A DNA stretch of 5,298 nt from an uncultured Clostridia bacterium (GTDB taxonomy: Bacteria; Bacillota_A; Clostridia; Christensenellales; Aristaeellaceae), in the NCBI GenBank assembly GCA_946408865.1, contig CAMJTZ010000139.1, positions 1-5,298 of the forward strand. The letters run 5' to 3'. Position numbers and translations under genes: made by a program. The notes under the pieces are model-generated. The model searched no databases. It saw nothing but the letters and a program-made list of their open reading frames with translations, and was not told the origin of the DNA. Positions 1-5,298 of this stretch are shown in pieces; within the stretch, counting starts at the first letter, position 1; every line of letters starts with the position of its first letter.

Positions 1-1659
1 ACCTTTATACAGCAATCCCAGCATGGTAATGTCGTCAAATTGCGGCGCATCGCCGACAAACCTGTCAATATGCTTCCGGACCGTGGGCAGTAGTTTTTCA
101 GGAGTTGCATCCGGATCTTCATTCAGCGCTTCCAGCATTCGTTCATTGCCGAACAGCTCGTCGTGGGCGTTGGTAGCCTCGGCCACTCCGTCCGTATAGA
201 CAAACAGGCTGTCGCCCGGGTGCAGTTCGAATTCATGTTCCCTGAAGCGCATTCCCTTCATGGTTGCCACAGCGGGAGAATGACGGTAGATCACCAGCTC
301 ATATTCTCCGCCTGCCCGCCGCAGTGCGGGATGTTCATGTCCGGCGTTGGCGGCCAGGCCTTTGCCTGTGGTCATGTCAAGGATTGCAAACCATACGGTT
401 ACAAACAGTTCCGCATCGTTTCCCTCACAGAGCTGTTCATTTACATAACTCAGGATCTCGGCAGGTCCGCCGCCCATCAGCGCCCGGTTCTTGATAAGCG
501 TCTTGGCAATTACCATGAACAGTGCAGCCGGTACGCCCTTGCCGGATACGTCTGCCATGACGAGGCCTAAATGGTTTTCATCAATCAGGAAGAAATCGTA
601 GAAGTCGCCGCCCACTTCCTTGGCCGGGGTCATGGTGGCGTAAATATCGATTTCTTTCCTGTCGGGGAAAGCCGGGAAAATACGGGGCAGCATATCCGCC
701 TGGATCTGGGTGGCCACATTGAGCTCCGCCCCGATCCGTTCCTTCTCCGCGGTTACGGTGGCCAGATTGTCCATATAATCAATCAGGCGGATCTCCATTT
801 CCCGGGTTTCCTGATAGAGCAGGCCGATTTCGTCCCTCGTGTGAATGGGAAGATTAATCACATCCCCGCTGGTGATCTTTCCCCCATGGCTGCCGAACTC
901 TCCCACCGCCTTCGAAAGCATCGAGATCGGTTTGGTTACGGTCCGGGACATCAGATACATGACCAGCACGCTGGCTGTGAGTCCCAGGATGATGGCATAG
1001 GTCAGAAGCCGGATCAGGAAGGCGTTGCGGTCTCTCATGACCTTTGTCATATCAATGTCCACGCCCACGCAGGCGACCGGTTCCCCGGCGCTGTTCAGCA
1101 CAGGCTCATACCCGGAAGAGAGCCAGCCGAAATCGGTCATGCTGACCGTCGGTTCAATCCGCTCGTTATCGGTTTTCCTCTCAAAGCCCTCCGCGTCCGC
1201 CTCGACGAGGCCCATGATCCACAGCGGCTCATCCGGATCAAGAACGTACATGCTCTCATGCCTGTCCGCCGGCATATGCAGCATGTATATGTATTTCGCA
1301 TCCTGCAGGTCACGCAGCTTGGACATGGTTTTCCGAAGGGACTGCACTTCTTCGAGCCAGCCGTTTTCCGCCAGACAGTCCTCAATCATCTGTTCGTCTT
1401 CCGCCTCTTCGGCCCGGTTTCGGATTTCCTGATATTCCGGCGTGCTGAGGAAGTCTCTCAGGGCTCCGATCCGGTCTCCGTTCAGCAGGGAAGACACCGT
1501 GGCGGCTGTTTCTACGGTTTCCACCCGATAAAACTCATCCACCTGAGACGTGTTCGCCCAGTACGCAATGGCAATCAGACCCCCGGCGATTGCCAGCACC
1601 AGAAACAGGAGAAGGCCATTCACCCGATGGGAGACAGACTGTCTTCTTTTTTGTTTCAT
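1..1659 (-). CDS. Membrane-bound SpoIIE/RsbU-type PP2C serine phosphatase with Cache-like sensor and HAMP domain (3' end cut by window edge)
   Basis: Reading down from the ATG at 1659, 553 codons stay open to base 1, so the stop lies outside the window. Seen in the translation: a basic N-terminus (MKQKRRQ), a membrane helix at about residues 14-35, an extracytoplasmic region at about 37-213, a second helix at about 214-236, a HAMP-like stretch at about 237-300, a charged linker ending in the motif ATQIQADMLP (316-325), then a PP2C/SpoIIE domain from about 330. The metal-binding acidic motifs are intact: GGDFYD (350-355), DVSGKG (370-375), NAGHEHP (438-444), YTDGV (488-492) and FDDIT (541-545). 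Family members end soon after the last motif, so few residues are probably missing. Known family role: dephosphorylation of phosphoserine/threonine on STAS-domain anti-anti-sigma proteins under control of a sensor. The substrate and ligand here are unknown. The gene starts 21 bases after the MATE-kinase fusion, its probable partner. Fold assignment is near certain; the target is inference. Confidence 0.95.
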   Translation of the reverse strand, partial: MKQKRRQSVSHRVNGLLLFLVLAIAGGLIAIAYWANTSQVDEFYRVETVETAATVSSLLNGDRIGALRDFLSTPEYQEIRNRAEEAEDEQMIEDCLAENGWLEEVQSLRKTMSKLRDLQDAKYIYMLHMPADRHESMYVLDPDEPLWIMGLVEADAEGFERKTDNERIEPTVSMTDFGWLSSGYEPVLNSAGEPVACVGVDIDMTKVMRDRNAFLIRLLTYAIILGLTASVLVMYLMSRTVTKPISMLSKAVGEFGSHGGKITSGDVINLPIHTRDEIGLLYQETREMEIRLIDYMDNLATVTAEKERIGAELNVATQIQADMLPRIFPAFPDRKEIDIYATMTPAKEVGGDFYDFFLIDENHLGLVMADVSGKGVPAALFMVIAKTLIKNRALMGGGPAEILSYVNEQLCEGNDAELFVTVWFAILDMTTGKGLAANAGHEHPALRRAGGEYELVIYRHSPAVATMKGMRFREHEFELHPGDSLFVYTDGVAEATNAHDELFGNERMLEALNEDPDATPEKLLPTVRKHIDRFVGDAPQFDDITMLGLLYKG

Positions 1660-1668
1660 GGTTTTCTG

Positions 1669-1676
1669 CTCCTCTC
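1669..1676 (-). promoter_or_regulatory. Ribosome binding site of the phosphatase gene
   Basis: On the minus strand GAGAGGAG lies 9 bases before the ATG at 1659, inside the 21-base gap after the TAG stop of the transporter gene. It is a strong Shine-Dalgarno match and supports this ATG as the start, giving a protein with a short basic N-terminus directly before the first membrane helix. Confidence 0.8.
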
Positions 1677-1680
1677 AGTC

Positions 1681-3477
1681 CTATTCGTAAACCACGGTCA
1701 TGGTGTTGAAACCCTGATAGTTCCGGTAATAGATGAATTTGCTCTGGCGGCGCACCATCATGACGCCGATGGAATCCATGATCGATGCCTCCATGTCCTT
1801 CTGGGCCTTCTCCATCCGCAGGTCCAGCGGATTGAAGAAAGGCGCGCTGTCCCGGATATGCAGCACATACTGCGGGCCGGGTTCAATCACCAGCACAATC
1901 TGAATATACTCGTCCTTCCTGCCGGTAAAGGCCTTCTGCATCGTGACCGCGCACAGTTCCTCCACGCCCAGCTGAATCTGCGCGGCCTTGCCCGGCGGAA
2001 TGCGGTTCTCATCGCAGAATTCCTCCACCTGCGCCAGCGCGGTCGCGAGTTCGCGGTTGTTGTTCGTCATCACGATCCGGCAGGCCCGTACGTTTTTGAA
2101 GGTGTCCTTCATTTTCCGCGTCCACAGAAACAGCTGGAAAATCAGAAGCGACAGCGCGGCGGTCAGCGGGAACACCCACCAGATCCTGGCCGGATCCAGG
2201 AGTCCGAAGAAAAGCGTGAAGGGGATCAGGCAGACCGCCTCCCGGAGCGCGGTGGCGATGAAGGTATACCATGTTTCCCCCCGGGCCTGACAATACCGCA
2301 GAAGAATCGACAGGATGCCTGTTAGCGGAGCGGATATCAGAAAGATGCGTATCGCCGGAACCGCCACGGCCAGCTGGGTCTCCTCCCGGAAGCCGAAAAA
2401 CAGCGCCGCGGGTCTCGCCAGAATCGCCAGCACGGCAGCCACCAGCGTTCCAAGCGCAATTCCGAGCTGCAGGCTCATCTTTTCGACCATGTGCAGGCTT
2501 TCCTGGTCCCTCTCCGCCGAAAACGTGGCGACCGCGGGCTGCATGGCGTCCCCGATGGCGGAATAGACGGGCATGGCAAGATAGCTGATATTCAGAATCA
2601 GATCATATACAGCCACATACAGCGTTCCGGGAATCAGCTCCCTGGCTCCCGCCCACATCAGCAGATGGTTCATCAGCAGCTGGGAGCAGAACTGGAACAC
2701 ATAGCCGATGGATGAGGCAAACCCCGTCCGGAAGGAAATCCGGAAATACCTTCTTGTCTCCTGCGGGCGGTCGTCTTTCACGCCGAAAATGACGCGGAAA
2801 TGGAGGGTGCCTTTTGCGCTGAAGAAATGAACGGTCAGAATACCCAGGCTGACCGCCTGGGCCGTGATGGTCGCCAGGGCCGCCCCCCGTACGCCCCATC
2901 CCGCGACCAGAACAAACAGGATATTCAGCACGACGTCCAGAATGCCTCCGGCCGTCATCGCCTGAGCCGCGCGCCGGGGGTCGTCGTCGTTCTGAACAAA
3001 GTAATACAGCATATAGCTGAAAAGCAGAATCGGGCTGGCTGTCAGCAGCGGACGCGCGTACTGCCTGCACATCGTCCAAAGCTCCGGATCCTCCTCGCTG
3101 GCCGCCAGAAGCCTGAGCAGGAAGTCAGGAAAAAGATTTCCTGCCAGGATCAGGAAAAGAGAAATCCCCCCCGTCCAGAAAGCAATCTTCCGGAAAAGCG
3201 CCGGCGTCAGCAGCTCCTCCCGCCTGGCGCACAGCTTTGCGTGCACGATGGAGCCCCCAATGCCGAAGCTCAGGGCGATCACGTTATAAAACAGGTATAT
3301 GGGCGTCACGATTCCGATGGCCGCGAGCGCCTTTTCTCCCAGCCGCTGCCCCACCGTCACTGCGTCCGCGATATTGGACAGCGACAGCGCCGCCGAGGAA
3401 ATCAGGGTGGGGATCAGCACCCGCAACAGCATATTGCGGGGGATGACCCATTTCTCGCTGGTTTTTTTCCAGGTCAT
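1681..3477 (-). CDS. MATE-family transporter fused to a C-terminal RsbW/SpoIIAB-like (HATPase_c_2) domain
   Basis: The product has 598 residues, whereas MATE transporters are usually about 450. Residues about 12-455 form the two homologous MATE halves (about 14-230 and 245-455) with many hydrophobic helices. The first half carries the family-like segment VGQRLGEKALAAIGIVTPI (42-60), and the second half the segment around AIGDAMQPAVATFSAERD (307-324). MATE proteins export cationic drugs or metabolites by Na+ or H+ antiport; the substrate here cannot be told. Residues about 468-598 resemble the anti-sigma-factor serine kinase ATPase fold: an N-box-like helix with EE at 506-507, a G1-like D-x-x-x-x-F-N-P at 543-550, and a G2-like IGVMMVRR at 570-577. 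Three usual residues are replaced: the N-box Asn by Val511, the N-box His by Lys515 and the G1 Gly by Ala545. With twelve membrane helices the domain would be cytoplasmic. The ATG at 3477 overlaps the preceding stop by four bases, so translation is probably coupled. The architecture is clear; whether the kinase domain is active is open. Confidence 0.93.
   Translation of the reverse strand: MTWKKTSEKWVIPRNMLLRVLIPTLISSAALSLSNIADAVTVGQRLGEKALAAIGIVTPIYLFYNVIALSFGIGGSIVHAKLCARREELLTPALFRKIAFWTGGISLFLILAGNLFPDFLLRLLAASEEDPELWTMCRQYARPLLTASPILLFSYMLYYFVQNDDDPRRAAQAMTAGGILDVVLNILFVLVAGWGVRGAALATITAQAVSLGILTVHFFSAKGTLHFRVIFGVKDDRPQETRRYFRISFRTGFASSIGYVFQFCSQLLMNHLLMWAGARELIPGTLYVAVYDLILNISYLAMPVYSAIGDAMQPAVATFSAERDQESLHMVEKMSLQLGIALGTLVAAVLAILARPAALFFGFREETQLAVAVPAIRIFLISAPLTGILSILLRYCQARGETWYTFIATALREAVCLIPFTLFFGLLDPARIWWVFPLTAALSLLIFQLFLWTRKMKDTFKNVRACRIVMTNNNRELATALAQVEEFCDENRIPPGKAAQIQLGVEELCAVTMQKAFTGRKDEYIQIVLVIEPGPQYVLHIRDSAPFFNPLDLRMEKAQKDMEASIMDSIGVMMVRRQSKFIYYRNYQGFNTMTVVYE
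1684..2076 (-). other. Divergent anti-sigma-kinase-like ATPase domain within the transporter gene
   Basis: This part encodes residues 468-598 of the fusion protein. It begins right after the last membrane helix and a basic linker (TRKMKDTFKNVR, 453-464). Aligned by eye to SpoIIAB/RsbW, Glu507 sits at the catalytic-base position and Asp543 at the conserved Asp of the G1 box. The metal-chelating N-box Asn position is Val511, the following His position is Lys515, the DxG glycine is Ala545, and the glycine-rich G2 loop is reduced to one glycine (571). The fold is probably kept, but nucleotide binding may be weak or lost. Confidence 0.8.
3474..3477 (-). promoter_or_regulatory. ATGA start/stop overlap coupling the DUF2156 and MATE-kinase genes
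   Basis: On the minus strand the bases ATGA combine the ATG of the transporter with the TGA of the preceding gene. A GAGGTG ribosome binding site at 3483-3488 lies 5 bases upstream, inside the end of the preceding gene. This arrangement is typical of translational coupling and of products needed together. Confidence 0.85.
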
Positions 3478-4325
3478 TTCAGCACCTCATATACTTTCAG
3501 CAGATCAACAGGAGAAAGCAGCGTCTTTTCCCTCCGCAGACCGTCCAGCCCCAGATCCTCCTCGATATCGATCAGCGGATACTGAGGCAGCAGGACTTTG
3601 GCAAATTCATGAATACAGACGGCGGTCACATCCGGGGAGATCAGCTCCTCCCGCCGGAACATGGTCAGGGTAAAGATTTTCGGATCGCGTTCATAGCCAA
3701 GAAAAAACGCTGCAGGTCCTTCCTCGGTCTCTACCAGCACGCCCCGGAAGCCCAGTTCGCGCAGATGGCTCAGTTCAAAGGAAAGCACCAGCTCGTCTCC
3801 CGGCCCGACAGGTGCGGACGGCAGCGCGGCGTCCGCCGCGATTTTCCGAAGGCGGGGCTCATCCTCGAAGGAGATTTCCCTGACCGTGTATGGGCTGATT
3901 TTGCTGAAATGCCTGCACTTGTATCGGAAGCTGTGGGTCACGGGGAACCCCGGACTCAGAGCCAGCGCGGGGGTGGAAAGGATATACTCGCTCAGATCCG
4001 CCCGGTACAGATGTTTCCATCCTCTCTTCTCCAGCGCCTCCGCCTGCGTCTCCGTCGCGTACACAAAACGGGCAGGACGCTCCGTCCGGGCCGTTTCTTC
4101 CATAAACGCCGCGCATTTGTCCTCCCGGCCGCATGGCATATAATATGCCTTATCATGCTGGCTTCGGATGACATAAAAGTCTTCATCCCCGCCAATCGTC
4201 ATCCCGTAGGTCTCCGCCCAGGTCAGCAGAGACGGAAATGTCAGTGCGGAAAAAGGTTGAACATCGGCATTTCTGCATTTTTCAATCCAGGCCCGGTCCG
4301 ACAGCTCCAAAGGACGAAACAGCAT
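3474..4325 (-). CDS. DUF2156 protein (phosphatidylglycerol lysyltransferase C-terminal-like domain), soluble
   Basis: The 283-residue product has no membrane segment or signal peptide, so it should be cytoplasmic. The family call rests on overall layout and on the C-terminal signature EEDLGLDGLRREK (255-267) followed by SPVDLLKVYEV (271-281), which matches the E-DLG--GLR--K...P...K-Y ending of DUF2156 proteins. The central stretch with HSFRYKCRHFSKI (131-143) corresponds to the region that usually reads as a basic K/R-N-x-x-x-x-F segment. DUF2156 is a double GNAT-like fold. In MprF it transfers lysine or alanine from aminoacyl-tRNA to phosphatidylglycerol, but short soluble members have no settled function, so no substrate is claimed. 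The ATG at 4325 has only a weak ribosome site (GAGAAG, 6 bases upstream) and lies 44 bases after the acetyltransferase stop. The stop overlaps the transporter start. Confidence 0.88.
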   Translation of the reverse strand: MLFRPLELSDRAWIEKCRNADVQPFSALTFPSLLTWAETYGMTIGGDEDFYVIRSQHDKAYYMPCGREDKCAAFMEETARTERPARFVYATETQAEALEKRGWKHLYRADLSEYILSTPALALSPGFPVTHSFRYKCRHFSKISPYTVREISFEDEPRLRKIAADAALPSAPVGPGDELVLSFELSHLRELGFRGVLVETEEGPAAFFLGYERDPKIFTLTMFRREELISPDVTAVCIHEFAKVLLPQYPLIDIEEDLGLDGLRREKTLLSPVDLLKVYEVLK

Positions 4326-4369
4326 ATTCAGCTTCTCACTCTCTAAATCATTTTTTCTTTTCCGTCGGT

Positions 4370-5209
4370 TTATTCCAGCGAAAAAGGAAACCAGAAATCC
4401 TGGGGGATAATCTGATCCGCCGCCCGGAAGCTCCCGAGGGAAAACACTCTTTCCTCTCCCGGACCGTTCTGAAACAGCGGCGTGCGAACCAGGTAAACCG
4501 ATGCGGGAATTCTTTCCGTCATCGGGATCAGCGCCTCTTTCCAGTCTTCACCGCAGGCAAGCAGCTCGCTGACAACACAGCGCCTGTCCTGAACGTAAGC
4601 CGCCATCAGCGCCCGGCCGGCCCGCCAGTAGGACGTGCCGTACGTTTCTGACAGTTCATACCATGTCTGCGGATAAACAGAATGAGGAAGCCCTGTAAGC
4701 GCCGTCTCCCGCAGCTTCGCGTAGGCCGCCGCGGTCAGACGCGCCGCCTCCAGCGGTGAAGAATCCGGAAGGCTTTCCTTTGTAACCCTGGCCTCCCGCA
4801 GCCTGCTCAGCGGCCTGAAACGGCGTTCCCGCAAATAAACCGGTATCAGGGACGGCTCTGACGGCACCAGCGTCGCGCTGTCCGAAACCGACAGCGCCTG
4901 ATCCAGCGCCGCGCTTTGAAGCTTCAGGCCAATCCGGCATCCGCGGTATTCCGGCAGGGTGGAAAGCGCGTACAGATAACTGGTTGAAACCGGCGTCTTC
5001 CCATCCGGCAGGTGATATACACCGGAAACGATGTATTCCGCCGATACGGGCTTCCCTTCCGTCTCCGCGACCAGGCAGCCGTCCTCCCGCAGAAAGAGCC
5101 TGTAAAAGGCGTCAATGTCTTCCTCCGGATCGTGAAATCCCGCCTTCCAGATCTCCCGAAGCGCGGGAAGATCTTCCGGCTTCCAGGGGCGAATCACCGT
5201 TTCCTTCAA
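4370..5209 (-). CDS. GNAT-family N-acetyltransferase
   Basis: A 279-residue protein without membrane segments. The first half (to about residue 140) is GNAT-like: it opens with IRPWKPEDLPALREIW (6-21), a typical first strand and helix. It then has a strand with CLVAETEGKPVSAEYIVSG (45-63), and motif A at 80-98 (ALSTLPEYRGCRIGLKLQ), which binds the acetyl-CoA pyrophosphate. In the usual R-G-x-G-[IV]-G loop the second glycine is Arg92. A family-like LVPSEPSLIPVYLRERRF (114-131) follows. The second half (about 150-279) is less distinctive and ends in WFPFSLE; it may be a second, degenerate GNAT-like half. The acceptor substrate is unknown. The first codon is TTG (5209) with AAGGA 10 bases upstream. 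A GTG at 5197 is a rival start that would give M-IRPWKPEDL, the more typical length of the N-terminus. An in-frame stop just upstream excludes a longer start. It is probably in the operon with the downstream DUF2156 gene, 44 bases away. Confidence 0.9.
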   Translation of the reverse strand: MKETVIRPWKPEDLPALREIWKAGFHDPEEDIDAFYRLFLREDGCLVAETEGKPVSAEYIVSGVYHLPDGKTPVSTSYLYALSTLPEYRGCRIGLKLQSAALDQALSVSDSATLVPSEPSLIPVYLRERRFRPLSRLREARVTKESLPDSSPLEAARLTAAAYAKLRETALTGLPHSVYPQTWYELSETYGTSYWRAGRALMAAYVQDRRCVVSELLACGEDWKEALIPMTERIPASVYLVRTPLFQNGPGEERVFSLGSFRAADQIIPQDFWFPFSLE

Positions 5210-5219
5210 TGCTTTTCAT

Positions 5220-5224
5220 TCCTT
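5220..5224 (-). promoter_or_regulatory. Ribosome binding site of the acetyltransferase gene
   Basis: AAGGA follows directly on the TGA at 5227-5225 and lies 10 bases before the TTG at 5209. An ATG at 5219 overlaps it but is in another frame and too close to it. A second AAGGA at 5202-5206 lies only 4 bases before the alternative GTG start at 5197. The sequence alone does not settle which start is used. Confidence 0.5.
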
Positions 5225-5298
5225 TCAGGGATATTCTCCAGGCCGCCGGCGGCCAAAGCACTTCAGGGCGACGAAAGCCCCGGAACCCACTTCCCCGA
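5225..5298 (-). CDS. Possible C-terminal end of an upstream gene (partial)
   Basis: Read on the minus strand from 5296, 23 codons stay open and end in TGA at 5227-5225, giving a tail GEVGSGAFVALKCFG followed by RRRPGEYP. The stop sits 15 bases before the acetyltransferase start and next to its ribosome site, a spacing typical of operon neighbours. Codon third positions are mostly G or C, as in the other genes. The stretch is too short to recognise a family. Another frame is also open through this region and runs into the acetyltransferase gene out of frame, so this call is tentative; the region could equally be a leader. Confidence 0.35.
   Translation of the reverse strand, partial: GEVGSGAFVALKCFGRRRPGEYP
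5241..5254. repeat. Perfect 14-base GC palindrome
   Basis: GGCCGCCGGCGGCC is its own reverse complement. It has no loop and no following T-run on either strand, so it is not a standard terminator. It lies 31 bases upstream of the acetyltransferase start and within the possible end of an upstream gene. It could be a protein-binding site or simply a product of arginine and glycine codons in GC-rich DNA. Confidence 0.4.

Noticed and set aside
571..2325. 584-codon open frame on the plus strand
   Set aside because: It lies fully antisense to the phosphatase and transporter genes and runs across the gap between them. Its translation is rich in His, Arg, Gly and Pro with no recognisable domain, whereas both minus-strand proteins show clear family motifs. 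Its length is explained by the GC-rich codon bias of the opposite strand.
2603..3079. 158-codon minus-strand frame inside the transporter gene
   Set aside because: It is an out-of-frame shadow of the MATE region; the main frame is unbroken and shows the membrane helices, so there is no sign of a frameshift.
2800..3585. 261-codon plus-strand open frame
   Set aside because: It is antisense to the MATE half and the DUF2156 end, with a low-complexity Gln/Arg/Pro-rich translation and no domain.
3609..4346. 245-codon plus-strand open frame
   Set aside because: It is antisense to the DUF2156 gene, which has a clear family signature; the antisense product has none.
4326..4369. A-rich 44-base gap between the acetyltransferase and DUF2156 genes as terminator or promoter
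   Set aside because: There is no inverted repeat before the A/T run on the minus strand and no convincing -35/-10 pair, so it is treated as a short operon spacer.
5166..5177. 12-base palindrome GGAAGATCTTCC
   Set aside because: It lies within the coding sequence of the conserved PEDLPALRE region of the acetyltransferase and is best explained by chance codon choice.

Overview
The window reads as a single minus-strand gene block from a GC-rich low-branching Gram-positive, most likely a member of the class Clostridia (Bacillota). This is an inference from protein style: a MATE permease fused to an RsbW/SpoIIAB-like domain, a SpoIIE/RsbU-type membrane phosphatase with canonical clostridial motifs, a soluble DUF2156 protein, and AGGAG-like ribosome binding sites. 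No rRNA or other marker is present, so the family or genus cannot be given.

Layout in transcription order (right to left). At 5298-5225 there is possibly the last 23 codons of an upstream gene. At 5209-4370 lies a GNAT-type acetyltransferase with a TTG or GTG start. After 44 bases, 4325-3474 encodes a DUF2156 protein (the domain found at the C-terminus of phosphatidylglycerol lysyltransferase, here free-standing). Its stop overlaps the start of the next gene in an ATGA. At 3477-1681 is a 598-residue MATE-family membrane transporter carrying a C-terminal histidine-kinase-like ATPase domain of the anti-sigma factor type. After 21 bases, 1659-1 encodes a two-helix membrane receptor with an extracytoplasmic Cache-like sensor, HAMP domain and PP2C/SpoIIE phosphatase domain. 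It is cut by the left window edge, probably only a few residues before its end.

All four main genes share a strand, with gaps of 44, -4 and 21 bases and no visible terminator between them, so they are probably one operon. The pair at the downstream end has the two opposing enzymatic folds of a partner-switching system (RsbW-like kinase fold, RsbU-like phosphatase), and both are anchored in the membrane with the domains predicted to face the cytoplasm. The kinase-like domain is fused to a transporter and lacks several residues normally needed for ATP/Mg binding. This makes the transporter-plus-phosphatase pair the most interesting part of the window. No STAS-domain antagonist and no sigma factor gene is present here. 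The long open frames on the plus strand are antisense shadows of these genes. No RNA gene, mobile element, CRISPR array or convincing terminator was seen.
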